Assembly: GCA_046331245.1 (NCBI GenBank)
Contig: JAXLRH010000004.1
Coordinates: forward strand, 255,913 to 319,912
Direction of reading: 5' to 3'
Source: SSF14 sp046331245
GTDB lineage: Bacteria > Actinomycetota > Acidimicrobiia > Acidimicrobiales > Microtrichaceae
Length of the DNA stretch: 64,000 nt
Below are positions 7,792 through 16,760 of this stretch, in pieces. Each line of letters begins with the position of its first letter. Within the stretch, counting starts at the first letter, position 1. The position numbers and the translations under genes were made by a program. The notes under the pieces were generated by a model that worked only from the letters and a program-made list of their open reading frames with translations, was not told where the DNA came from and did not search any database.

Positions 7792-9855
7792 GTGTTCCCG
7801 AAGAAGCTCGGCGCCAGCCTCTTCCCCATGGCCGTGGTGTTCGTGGTGGCCCTCATGGTCATCCCGGTGCCCACGGTCGTGCTCGACGTCCTCCTGGCCT
7901 GCAACCTGGGCCTCGCGATCCTGATGCTCCTCGCGTCGTTGAACGTGTCGAAGGCCCTCGACCTCTCCGCGTTCCCGTCGTTGCTCCTCATCGCCACGCT
8001 GTTCCGCCTCGGCCTCAACGTGAGCACGGCGCGCCTCATCCTCAGCGAGGGCGACGCCGGTCAGGTCATCAAGGCGTTCGGCAGCTTCGTCATCGGCGGA
8101 TCGCTCATCGTCGGCCTCGTCGTGTTCTTCATCCTCGTCGTGATCCAGTTCGTCGTGATCACGAACGGTGCCACCCGCGTCGCCGAGGTCGCGGCGCGCT
8201 TCACCCTCGACGCCATGCCCGGCAAGCAGATGGCGATCGACGCCGACCTCAACGCCGGTGTCATCGACGACACCGAGGCCCGCCGGCGCCGCAACGAGGT
8301 CACCGCCGAAGCCGACTTCTACGGCGCCATGGACGGTGCATCCAAGTTCGTGAAGGGCGATGCGATCGCCGCCATCGTCATCACCGCCGTGAACCTCATC
8401 GGCGGCCTCCTCATCGGCGTGATCCAGCGTCACCAGCCCATCGGCGACGCGGTCAACACGTACAGCCTCCTCACCGTGGGCGACGGCCTCATCTCCCAGA
8501 TCCCGGCGCTGCTCGTGTCGATCTCCTCGGGCCTCATCATCACCCGTGCCGCCAGCGTCGACGACCTCGGCAGCGACGTGACGTCGCAGTTCGCCCGTCA
8601 GCACCGCGCCATCCGCACCGGCGGTCTGGCGATGATGGCGTTCGCGATCGCCCCCGGCATCCCGAAGGTCCCGTTCATCGTCGTCGGCGGTGGCGCCTAC
8701 CTGCTCGGCCGTCGCCTCGGGAAGGCCGAGGAGGAGCTCGATCGCGAGACCCTCGCCGCGCTGCCCATGGCGGACCAGGTCGACACCGACCCCAACTCGC
8801 CGGCCGAGCTCGGCCGCGCGCTGCGGATCGAGCCGCTCAGCCTCGAGCTCGCCGTCGACCTCGTCGACCTCGTCGACCCGGCCGCCAACGGCGACCTGCT
8901 CGATCGCGTGCAGGCGCTGCGCCGCAAGCTCGTCGAGGAGCTCGGCATCGTGATCCCGCCGGTCCGCACCCGTGACAATGTCGAGCTCGAGCTCGGCACC
9001 TACCTCGTCCGCATCCACGGTGTGGAGGTGGCGACGGGGTACGCGCCGAACGGCCGGTTCCTCGTCATCGCCGACGACCTGTCGATCTACCCCGGGCCCG
9101 AGGTGTTCGAGCCGGTGTTCGGCCTGCCCGCCAAGTGGATCGGGCCCGAGCACAAGGCATCGGCCGAGGCGATGGGCGCGACCGTCGTCGACCGTGCCTC
9201 CGTCGTCACCACCCACCTCGCCGAGATCGCCCGCGAGCACGCTCCGGAGCTGCTCAGCCGCCAGGACGTGAAGGCCCTCATCGACCTGGTGCGCGAGCAC
9301 GACAGCGCCGTCGTCGACGACCTCGCCGCCTGCGGCGTGAGCCTCGCCGAGACCCAGCAGGTGCTGCACCAGCTGCTCGCCGAGCAGGTGCCGATCCGCG
9401 ACCTGAGCCGCATCCTCGAGGTGATCAGCGAGCGTGCCCGGGTCACCCGCGACACCGAGCTCGTGGTCGAGGCCGTCCGCCAGTCGCTCGGTCCCACCAT
9501 CTGCGCGTCGCGTGCCCAGAACGGTCACCTCGCGGTGATCACGCTCGACCCGATGGTGGAGCAGGGCCTGCTCGGCACGCTGCAGCGCACCGAGTCCGGC
9601 TCCTACCTCGCCCTCGATCCCGACACGGCGGGCCGCATCGGCCACGCGCTGGTCGCCCAGCTCCGTGCCGCCGAGCAGATGGGCCACGAGCCCGTCCTCG
9701 TGTGCGCACCCAGCCTGCGACCGGCGATGCGCAGCTTCGTCTCACGCCTCGTTCCCCACATGCCCGTCCTCTCCTACGACGAGCTCGCAGACCACCTGAC
9801 CATCGACGACCTCGGAGCGGTGACCCTTGACCAGAACAGCAGCACCCATGTCTGA
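7792..9855 (+). CDS. flhA: flagellar export gate protein FlhA
   Basis: FlhA is the largest export-gate subunit and docks chaperone-substrate complexes; 687 aa, the usual family length. The N-terminal half has about eight TM helices. The cytoplasmic FHIPEP signature region lies near residues 135-155 (FTLDAMPGKQMAIDADLNAG), with RRRNEVTAEADFYGAMDGAS after it. Residues about 340-687 form the soluble domain. The start is GTG 7792 with AAGGAG 6 nt upstream. The stop overlaps the start of the flhF-like gene. Confidence 0.96.
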   Translation: MFPKKLGASLFPMAVVFVVALMVIPVPTVVLDVLLACNLGLAILMLLASLNVSKALDLSAFPSLLLIATLFRLGLNVSTARLILSEGDAGQVIKAFGSFVIGGSLIVGLVVFFILVVIQFVVITNGATRVAEVAARFTLDAMPGKQMAIDADLNAGVIDDTEARRRRNEVTAEADFYGAMDGASKFVKGDAIAAIVITAVNLIGGLLIGVIQRHQPIGDAVNTYSLLTVGDGLISQIPALLVSISSGLIITRAASVDDLGSDVTSQFARQHRAIRTGGLAMMAFAIAPGIPKVPFIVVGGGAYLLGRRLGKAEEELDRETLAALPMADQVDTDPNSPAELGRALRIEPLSLELAVDLVDLVDPAANGDLLDRVQALRRKLVEELGIVIPPVRTRDNVELELGTYLVRIHGVEVATGYAPNGRFLVIADDLSIYPGPEVFEPVFGLPAKWIGPEHKASAEAMGATVVDRASVVTTHLAEIAREHAPELLSRQDVKALIDLVREHDSAVVDDLAACGVSLAETQQVLHQLLAEQVPIRDLSRILEVISERARVTRDTELVVEAVRQSLGPTICASRAQNGHLAVITLDPMVEQGLLGTLQRTESGSYLALDPDTAGRIGHALVAQLRAAEQMGHEPVLVCAPSLRPAMRSFVSRLVPHMPVLSYDELADHLTIDDLGAVTLDQNSSTHV

Positions 9856-11149
9856 CAGCGCGCCGGGCACCCGCAAGGTGTCCTACGAGGGCTTCCCCGT
9901 GGAGGCCGTGCTGGCCCGCGTGCACGCGGTGCACGGCACCGACGTGCACATCACCTCGGCCGAACGCGTCCGCCGCGGTGGCATCGGCGGGTTCTTCGCC
10001 CGTGAGCTCTTCGTGGTGACGGTCGCCGTCCCCGTCGACGACGGCACGGCCGACGAACCGAGGTTCCTGCCGCTCGGCCGCATCGGCGACGACGCGCCCG
10101 AGGTGGGCACCGAGGAGATCGACCCCGAGGACATCGAGGGCGCGCTGTCGCTCGCCGAACCCGAGCGTGCGCCGGTCGCCGAACGTGACGACGCCGACGC
10201 GGAGATCTGGGCGCTCCTGGCCGCTGCAGCGGTCGCGCCTCCGGCCGCCGCACAGGTTGCCGCCGAGGTCGTCGAGCTGGTCGCCGCGGAGGTCGCACCG
10301 CCGGCCCCGCCGGTCGTCGCCGAGGTCGTCGAGCCGGTCATCGGCGCCGCGCCGATCGCCTCCACCACGTTGATCCCGCCGGCGTTCATCCCCGCCATCG
10401 CGAACGCCACGGCGCCGGCCGCCGCCCCGTCGCCGGCTGCGCCGGCCCCGGCCGCGCCGGCCCCGGCCGCGCCGGCGCCCTTCCTCCGGGCCGTTCCCGA
10501 CGCCGACGCCGACGTCGTGTCGATGCGTCCGCACCGCCTGCGGCGCACCATCTCGCCGCCGGTCGATCTCGCCGACCTCATCGGCGAGTTCGAGTCGCTG
10601 CCGGCCGCGCCGCCCATCCCGTCGAGCGGCATCATCGCCGTCGTCGGCAACCGCATCGACGCGCTGCAGGTCGCCGGTCGGCTCGCCGTGACCCTCGGCA
10701 TCGCCCCCGACGACGTCATCGTCGCCGCACCGGGCGCCGACATCGTCGTGCCCTCCGTCGACGACACCATGCGACTCGCCGCCACCACCCGGTACCGCTG
10801 CAACCCGGTGGCGATCATCGCCGTCGAGCTGGTGGCCGGCCGGGTCGGACACGACTGGGCTCGGGCCGTGCTCGACGGGCTTCGTGCCGAGCAGGTGCGC
10901 CTCGCCGCCGACACGACGCGCCTCCTCACGCAGCTGCACCTGAGCGTCGCCGCCCTCGGTGGCGTCGACGTGGTCGACCTGCTGAACGCCGCCTCGCATC
11001 CCGAGGCGGCATCGGTGATCGAGCTCGGCACGCCGGTCGCCACCATCGACGGCCGCCCGGCGACGCCCGAGATGTGGGCCGCCACCGTGCTCGCCGGCCA
11101 CCTCCGGGAGACCTCGACGGTCGACCGCTTCGCGACGGGCACTCGGTAA
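9848..11149 (+). CDS. flhF: FlhF-like protein with degenerate GTPase domain
   Basis: FlhF is an SRP-family GTPase that sets flagellar position and number. This 433-aa protein keeps the FlhF N-terminal B domain (SYEGFPVEAVLARVHAVHG, then RRGGIGGFFARELFVVTV) and a C-terminal remnant (ELGTPVATIDGRPATPEMWA) matching the end of the FlhF NG domain. The centre (about residues 115-210) is an Ala/Pro linker. At the P-loop position the sequence is IIAVVGNRIDALQVAGRLAV, with no GxxGxGKT, and no DxxG or TKxD motif is evident, so GTP binding is unlikely. ATG 9848 overlaps the flhA stop by 8 nt; an upstream TTG (9827) is less likely. Confidence 0.7.
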   Translation: MSDSAPGTRKVSYEGFPVEAVLARVHAVHGTDVHITSAERVRRGGIGGFFARELFVVTVAVPVDDGTADEPRFLPLGRIGDDAPEVGTEEIDPEDIEGALSLAEPERAPVAERDDADAEIWALLAAAAVAPPAAAQVAAEVVELVAAEVAPPAPPVVAEVVEPVIGAAPIASTTLIPPAFIPAIANATAPAAAPSPAAPAPAAPAPAAPAPFLRAVPDADADVVSMRPHRLRRTISPPVDLADLIGEFESLPAAPPIPSSGIIAVVGNRIDALQVAGRLAVTLGIAPDDVIVAAPGADIVVPSVDDTMRLAATTRYRCNPVAIIAVELVAGRVGHDWARAVLDGLRAEQVRLAADTTRLLTQLHLSVAALGGVDVVDLLNAASHPEAASVIELGTPVATIDGRPATPEMWAATVLAGHLRETSTVDRFATGTR

Positions 11150-11153
11150 GGTC

Positions 11154-11579
11154 ATGAGCGTGCTCATCAGCTCCGAACGCTTCGGTGACGTCGACTGCGA
11201 GGAATCCTCGACGCTGAGCTTCCCCCGCGGTCTGCTCGGCTTCGAGGACCAGACGGCGTTCGCCGTCGTGCCCGTCGACGAGGACGGCATCTACAGCTGG
11301 CTGCAGTCGGCCAACGATCCGGCCCTGGCGTTCCTCGTCACCTCGCCGCATTTCTTCTTCGCCGACTACGAGCCCGACGTCGACGACGCCGACCTCGCCG
11401 AGCTCGACCTCACCGATCCGTCGGAGACGCTCGTGCTCTGCCTCCTCACCGTCGGCGAGGACTCGATCACCGCCAACCTGCTCGGCCCGGTCGTGGTCAA
11501 CACCCGCACCCGCGTCGCCCGCCAGGTGGTCCTCACCGACAACCGCTGGTCCACCCGAGAATCGCTGAGCGGCAGCTAG
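11154..11579 (+). CDS. fliW: flagellar assembly factor FliW
   Basis: FliW (141 aa) binds flagellin and also inactivates CsrA, so flagellin translation is tuned to secretion. The family pattern is clear: the RFG start, LSFPRGLLGFEDQTAFAVVP, then YSWLQSANDPALAFLVTSPH, and the end with ANLLGPVVVNTRTRVARQVV. It starts 4 nt after the flhF-like stop and its TAG is directly followed by the csrA ATG, the classical fliW-csrA pair. Confidence 0.95.
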   Translation: MSVLISSERFGDVDCEESSTLSFPRGLLGFEDQTAFAVVPVDEDGIYSWLQSANDPALAFLVTSPHFFFADYEPDVDDADLAELDLTDPSETLVLCLLTVGEDSITANLLGPVVVNTRTRVARQVVLTDNRWSTRESLSGS

Positions 11580-11810
11580 ATGCTCGTCCTGTCGCGTCGC
11601 ACCAACGAATCGATCATCATCAACGGCAACATCACCGTGACGGTGCTGGAGATCCGTGGTGACCACATTCGCATCGGCATCGACGCGCCTCGCGAGATCA
11701 CCATCCACCGCGAGGAGATCCACGCGGAGTTGGCCCAGGCCAACCGCCTGGCATCCGAGTCGAAGCCCGGCGACGTCGCGAAGCTGCCCCGTCCGAAGCC
11801 CGGAGCCTGA
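11580..11810 (+). CDS. csrA: carbon storage regulator, translational repressor
   Basis: CsrA is a dimeric RNA-binding protein that blocks ribosome sites through GGA motifs. 76 aa with the full signature: MLVLSRRTNESIIINGNITV, then VLEIRGDHIRIGIDAPREIT and IHREEIHAEL. The basic residues R6/R7 and the R44-type core (APREI) needed for RNA contact are present. The start codon is immediately adjacent to the fliW stop. The likely target in this window is the flagellin leader hairpin at 1964-1978. Confidence 0.96.
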   Translation: MLVLSRRTNESIIINGNITVTVLEIRGDHIRIGIDAPREITIHREEIHAELAQANRLASESKPGDVAKLPRPKPGA

Positions 11811-11852
11811 TCCGCCGGTCGTTCGCGGCCTCGTGTGGTGCAGACTGGTCGG

Positions 11853-12932
11853 GTGACGAACCCGTCCGACTCCTCGTCGCACCTTCCTCCGCCGGTCCCG
11901 ACGGCGCCGCCCGGCGTGGCGCCGGCCGGTGTCACGCCACGCCCCGGCGTCGCGGTCGGTCGCGTGGTGTCGGTCGAGGTGACCGCGGTGTCACCGGGCG
12001 AGATCGAGGTGAAGCTGGCCGACGGCCGGTCGGGTGTGATCGCCCGCTCGGACCTCGGCGACGAGCCGCTCCCGTCGGTCGGCCAGACGGTCGACGCCGC
12101 GCTGCTCGCCCGTGACGACCCCCGCCATCGTGTCGTGCTCAGCCGCTCGTGGGCGGTGAAGCTCCGCCGGTGGGAGGCCGTCGAGGCGGCGATGGCGTCG
12201 GGCGAGCCGATGCACGGCGTGGTCACGCGGGCGATCAAGGGCGGCTTCATCGTCGATCTCGGGCTGCGTGCCTTCCTCCCGAGCTCGATGGCGGGCATCG
12301 CCGAAGGCGGCGACGGCGCCGAGCTCGTCGGCACCGAGACCGACGTGGTGGTCACCGAGGTCAACCGCGCGCTCGACCGCGTCGTGGTGTCGCGCCGGGA
12401 CCTGTTGCGTCGCCAACGACGTCAGGCGGAGCGCGACGTCTTCGGCTCGCTCGTCGTGGGGGAGCGCGTCACCGGCACGGTCGTCGGCCTCGTCGAGTAC
12501 GGCGCGCACGTCGATCTGGGTGGAGTGCGCGCCCTGTTGCACCGCACGGAGATGTCGTGGGGTCGCGTCGCTCGTCCCGGCGACGTCGTGGCGGTGGGCG
12601 ACCGGGTGGAGGCGGTGGTCATCGCCGTCAACCGGTCGAAGCGCCGTATCAGCCTCTCGATCCGCCAGCTCGCGCCCGATCCGTACGCCGCGCTCGAGGT
12701 CGGTTCGATCCGCACCGCCGTCGTCACCCGTGTCGTCGAGTACGGCGTGTTCGCCCGCATCGACGACACCGACATCGTCGGCCTCGTGCACATGAGCGAG
12801 CTCACCGATCTGCCGGGTTACCGTCCCGACGAGGTCGTCACGCCGGGTGAGCAGGTCCATGTCAAGGTGCTGGGCGTCGATCTCGACAAGCGTCGCGTGA
12901 GCCTCTCGGTCCGCCAGGCCCTCCTCGCCTGA
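11853..12932 (+). CDS. four-repeat S1 RNA-binding domain protein (RpsA-like)
   Basis: A soluble protein of about 359 aa with a short Pro-rich N-terminus and four consecutive S1/OB repeats. The best are repeat 2 (GVVTRAIKGGFIVDLGLRAF), repeat 3 (GTVVGLVEYGAHVDLGGVRA, with ISLSIRQ at its end) and repeat 4 (AVVTRVVEYGVFARIDDTDI, with VSLSVRQ). This is the layout of short actinobacterial RpsA-like proteins, which bind mRNA or the ribosome. GTG 11853 is preferred because a CAGACT -10 box ends 6 nt upstream (leaderless); GTG 11835 is possible. C-rich tandem repeats follow. Confidence 0.75.
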   Translation: MTNPSDSSSHLPPPVPTAPPGVAPAGVTPRPGVAVGRVVSVEVTAVSPGEIEVKLADGRSGVIARSDLGDEPLPSVGQTVDAALLARDDPRHRVVLSRSWAVKLRRWEAVEAAMASGEPMHGVVTRAIKGGFIVDLGLRAFLPSSMAGIAEGGDGAELVGTETDVVVTEVNRALDRVVVSRRDLLRRQRRQAERDVFGSLVVGERVTGTVVGLVEYGAHVDLGGVRALLHRTEMSWGRVARPGDVVAVGDRVEAVVIAVNRSKRRISLSIRQLAPDPYAALEVGSIRTAVVTRVVEYGVFARIDDTDIVGLVHMSELTDLPGYRPDEVVTPGEQVHVKVLGVDLDKRRVSLSVRQALLA

Positions 12933-12941
12933 CCGCCCCCC

Positions 12942-13026
12942 CGAGCCCTTCCCTCCGAGCCCCTCCCCCCCCCTCCGAGCCCCTCCCCCCTCCGAGCCCC
13001 TCCCCCCCTCCGAGCCCCTCCCCCTC
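12942..13026. repeat. C-rich tandem repeat, five imperfect copies
   Basis: Units begin with CGAGCCCCTCCCCC and recur at 12942, 12956, 12976, 12993 and 13011; periods of 14-20 nt differ mainly in C-run length. On the minus strand this is a series of G-tracts with quadruplex potential. It lies between the S1-protein stop and palindrome copy 1. Confidence 0.85.
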
Positions 13027-13076
13027 GTTCTGTGTTGCGAGGTGGCGGCTGGAGCCGCCACCTCGCAGCGCAAGGG
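13027..13076 (-). repeat. palindromic element, copy 1 (imperfect)
   Basis: The core is a 15-bp inverted repeat TGCGAGGTGGCGGCT / AGCCGCCACCTCGCA with a 2-nt centre. Outer arms diverge from copy 2 (14041-14090). Reading the minus strand, the palindrome is followed by the G-rich strand of the 12942-13026 repeat. It also serves as a plausible two-way terminator between the S1 gene and the pseudogene. Confidence 0.85.
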
Positions 13077-13986
13077 CTACGAAACAGCTGGTCGAGCGCC
13101 TCCTGCACCTGGGCGACGACTGCGGCGGAGTTCGTCCGAAGTGACGTCGTCGATCTCTCGGACCACGAATCCGTCGCGGGTGAGCGCAGCGATGCGCGCC
13201 GCGTCGGCGATGCGATCGATGAGTGCGTCGTGATACATCGCGCTCTGCACCTCGAGGATGACGGGCTTCGTCTGATGACGGAAGTCGGCGCGCCCGGTCC
13301 GCGTCGTGCCGCCGCTGTCGACCTGGCGGCACATGGGAATGTGGGCCTCGCGCAAGATCTACGCTTGCGCGCGACTCCAGATTCGAGGCGGCCGGCGTGT
13401 AGTCGAGACCCCGCAGTGCGAGATATCGACGCAACCCGGCTGTGCCGTTACGACCCCGAGCCCCCATGTCGCCGAGGAACGCGGAGATGGAGGCACCGGA
13501 CAGAATCCGCAGTGACCACATTCGTTCGACCAGCCGCTCGGCGCGTGGCTCCTTGCACACGGCGTAGATCTGGAGCGCGAGCAGCTCTGGACGAGCGACC
13601 GGCACGCCTCGAAGCACCGTCGACCAGCGATCCGGCAGTGCTCGGACGCGGTGTGTCCGAGCGAGACGTGTCGGGGTGCGGGACGATCTCGTCGTGGTGA
13701 TGGTGAATGGCTTCAACGAACAGCCGGGCACCCGCCACCAGGCCCCGCCCGTGAGGTGCGACAGCGCAGCGTCACCGCCGGCGTCGAGCGTCGTGGCCAT
13801 CAGCAGTTGATCTGTCGATCGAGGCGATCCGCGCAGCCGTGCGACCTCGTGCGTGATCGGCTCCCACCCCGACGATGCGAACAGGTGCTTGATGGCGTGG
13901 GAGGACCACGCCTGCTCACGAAGTTGGCGCCGTGAGACAACTCCGTGCTGACGCTCGGCCAGGTCATGCACTGCTGATGACGTCAT
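13077..13986 (-). pseudogene. AbiEi-type antitoxin / DUF559 protein, frameshifted twice
   Basis: The intact relative has an N-terminal AbiEi-like winged helix (here HDLAERQHGVVSRRQLREQA, from ATG 13986) and a C-terminal DUF559 nuclease-like domain. The N-terminal frame is open to a point just upstream of 13355. The DUF559 part then continues in a second frame (REAHIPMCRQVDSGG, then KPVILEVQSAMYHD). The expected C-terminal helix AQVQEALDQLFRS is in the third frame near 13108. Two independent shifts argue for decay rather than one sequencing error. G+C is lower than in neighbours. It is flanked by inverted copies of the same palindrome. Confidence 0.75.
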
Positions 13987-14040
13987 CGATCCAGCCTCGT
14001 CCCAACCGAGGCACACGACGATGGGGGCCGACCCCCGCTC

Positions 14041-14090
14041 GTTTTGTGTTGCGAGGTGGCGGCTCCAGCCGCCACCTCGCAACACAAAAC
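14041..14090 (+). repeat. palindromic element, copy 2 (perfect)
   Basis: Two 24-nt arms (14041-14064 and 14067-14090) are perfect reverse complements around a CC centre; the left arm begins GTTTTGTGTTGCGAGGTGGC. The resulting hairpin would be very stable. It lies about 55 nt past the purU stop and could terminate purU. It is in opposite orientation to copy 1 with respect to the flanking G-tracts. Confidence 0.9.
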
Positions 14091-14141
14091 GGGGAAAGGG
14101 GCGGGAAAACGGGGAAGGGGGGCGGGGGCGGGGGGTGCGGG
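14091..14141 (+). repeat. G-tract cluster with quadruplex potential
   Basis: At least eight runs of three to six G occur within 51 nt, separated by A-rich or single-C spacers. It directly abuts palindrome copy 2 and ends just before the purU stop codon. Confidence 0.75.
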
Positions 14142-14145
14142 AGTG

Positions 14146-14988
<843 letters not shown>

Positions 14989-14996
14989 GCCGCGTG

Positions 14997-15413
14997 TCAG
15001 CCGAAGGTGAGTCGGTCGACCGACCAGTACGCGCGCAGCGCGACGATGCGACCGTCGCCGTCGATCCGGTAGGTGAACACGCCGTCGGTGTTCACCACGA
15101 GACCGTCGGCCATGGTCGTCGTGATGCGTCCGACGTTGGCGACCTCGTCGCCCGCCTCCCACGACTCCCGGATCGTGAACCGCACCTCGTTGGGGCCGAT
15201 GACGTTGTCGTAGAACGCGGCGATGGCGTCGTGCCCGTGGTGCCCGAGCCCCGTGGGGTCGAGCGCCGAGACGCCGATGGGGTCGGCCACGACGGCGTCG
15301 GGAGCGAAGAGGGCGAGCCAGCCCTCGCGGTCGCCCGCCTCGACGGCGTTCATCGAGCGGATCGAGACCGCTCGCGCTGGGTGGTCGGGGAGGTCGTCAG
15401 GCAGCACCGGCAT
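14997..15413 (-). CDS. SnoaL-like / nuclear transport factor 2 fold protein
   Basis: A small alpha+beta protein of 138 aa. SMNAVEAGDREGWLALFAPD and VVADPIGVSALDPTGLGHHG are the typical SnoaL-like/ketosteroid-isomerase-fold opening, followed by HDAIAAFYDNVIGP and strands ending with LRAYWSVDRLTF. Members act as isomerases, cyclases or binding proteins; the substrate cannot be told. ATG 15413 lies inside the P450 gene (17-nt overlap), so both are one operon. The pairing with a steroid-type P450 makes a role on a related substrate plausible but unproven. Confidence 0.75.
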   Translation of the reverse strand: MPVLPDDLPDHPARAVSIRSMNAVEAGDREGWLALFAPDAVVADPIGVSALDPTGLGHHGHDAIAAFYDNVIGPNEVRFTIRESWEAGDEVANVGRITTTMADGLVVNTDGVFTYRIDGDGRIVALRAYWSVDRLTFG

Positions 15414-16692
15414 CGGACAAGAGTGGCACGTCGGTGGGGGTGAACTCACACCGCATGCGCTTGATGCCGTGGATGAACGGCGACTGGAGGAAGTCGGGCT
15501 CGCTGGTGATCGTGAGGTCCGGGAGCCACCGGAACATCTCCTCGAACATCGTGCGGATCTCGCGTCGCGCCAGGTTGGCGCCGAGGCAGAAGTGGGGGCC
15601 GCCCGCGCCGAACCCGATGTGGTCGTTGGGGGAGCGCGTCACGTCGAAGCGGTACGGGTCGTCGAAGTGCCGCTCGTCGCGGTTGCCCGACTCGTACCAC
15701 ATCACGATCTTGTCGCCGGCGGCGATCGCCTGGCCGCCGAGCTCGGTGTCCTCGGTGGCGGTGCGGCGGAAGTGGATGACGGGCGTGGCCCAGCGCACGA
15801 TCTCCTCGACGGCGGTGGGGGACACGCGCTCGGGGTCGGCGACCCAGGCGGCCCGCTGGTCGGGGTGCTGCTGGAGCAGCCACGCGCCGTGGCTGATGGC
15901 GTTGCGCGTGGTCTCGTTGCCGGCGGCGGCGAGGAGGATGAAGAAGCTCGCCATCTCGCTCGGCGTGAGGGACTCGCCGTCGACCGATGCGTGCATCAAC
16001 GCCGACACGAGGTCGTCGGCGGGGTTGGCGAGGCGGTCCTCGCCGACCGCCTGTGCGATGGCGGCCATCTCGAGCGACGCGCCGATGAGCGTCTCCCAGT
16101 CGGGCGTCAGCTCGGGGTCGCCGCCGCCGAGGATGATGTTCGTGAGCTCCATGATGCGGTGCCACGACTCGCGGGGGATGCCCATCATCTCGCAGATGAT
16201 CTGGAGCGGCAGCACCGACGCGATGTCCTCGACGAAGTCGCAGCCACCGGTGGTCGCGGCGGCGGCGATGACGCTGCGCGCCTTGATGCGGACGTCGTCG
16301 TCGATGCGGGCGACCATCCGGGGCGTGAACGACTTCGACACGATGCGCCGCATGCGGGTGTGCCGCGGCGCGTCCATGTTGATCATCGAGCCATAGAACT
16401 CGGCCAGGAAGACCGGGAGGTCCTGGATGCTGGTGCCGTTGCCGGACGCGAACCGCTCGGGGTGGCGCGAGACCTCCATGATGTCGTCGAACCGCGTGAC
16501 CGACCAGAAGCCGGGGCCCGGCGGGAGGCCGGGGATCTCGGGCTCGGGGGAGAAGACGACGGGGGCATCGTCGCGCAGCTTCTTGAAGTAGGCGGCGCGC
16601 GTGCCGGAGCCATTCGCCCAGCCCTCGATCGTCGCCATGAGCGGGTCGTCGATCGAGATGCCGCTGGTGTCCGGTTCGTCGGGTGCGCTCAT
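15397..16692 (-). CDS. cytochrome P450, CYP125/CYP142-like
   Basis: A 431-aa soluble bacterial P450. It has the I-helix oxygen-activation motif AAGNETTRNAISHG, the ExxR pair (EEIVRWATPVIHFRR) and the haem-thiolate loop FGAGGPHFCLGANLARREI. The I-helix, K-helix and the C-terminal GIKRM segment resemble CYP125/CYP142-type sterol side-chain 26-hydroxylases, consistent with the steroid genes further on, but exact assignment needs phylogeny. ATG 16692 is preceded by TACACT 6 nt upstream (leaderless) and by an 18-nt TetR-type palindrome at 16714-16731. Confidence 0.85.
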   Translation of the reverse strand: MSAPDEPDTSGISIDDPLMATIEGWANGSGTRAAYFKKLRDDAPVVFSPEPEIPGLPPGPGFWSVTRFDDIMEVSRHPERFASGNGTSIQDLPVFLAEFYGSMINMDAPRHTRMRRIVSKSFTPRMVARIDDDVRIKARSVIAAAATTGGCDFVEDIASVLPLQIICEMMGIPRESWHRIMELTNIILGGGDPELTPDWETLIGASLEMAAIAQAVGEDRLANPADDLVSALMHASVDGESLTPSEMASFFILLAAAGNETTRNAISHGAWLLQQHPDQRAAWVADPERVSPTAVEEIVRWATPVIHFRRTATEDTELGGQAIAAGDKIVMWYESGNRDERHFDDPYRFDVTRSPNDHIGFGAGGPHFCLGANLARREIRTMFEEMFRWLPDLTITSEPDFLQSPFIHGIKRMRCEFTPTDVPLLSDAGAA

Positions 16693-16713
16693 GGGTGGAG
16701 TGTAGTCACCGGA

Positions 16714-16731
16714 CTTGACCGCACGGTCAAG
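16714..16731. promoter_or_regulatory. TetR-type operator at the P450 promoter
   Basis: CTTGACCG-CA-CGGTCAAG is a perfect 8-bp inverted repeat with a 2-nt centre. It ends 9 nt upstream of the P450 -10 box (TACACT on the minus strand, 16699-16704), in the -35/spacer region, and just upstream of a CAGAAT box (16745-16750) for the divergent helicase gene. It differs from the TCTGAC-type operators elsewhere. Confidence 0.6.
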
Positions 16732-16760
16732 AAAATGGGCCTGCCAGAATGTCCGGTGAC

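Noticed and set aside
12937..14145. Insertion sequence bounded by the inverted palindromes
   Set aside because: No transposase or target-site duplication is visible. The palindromes are kept as repeats only.
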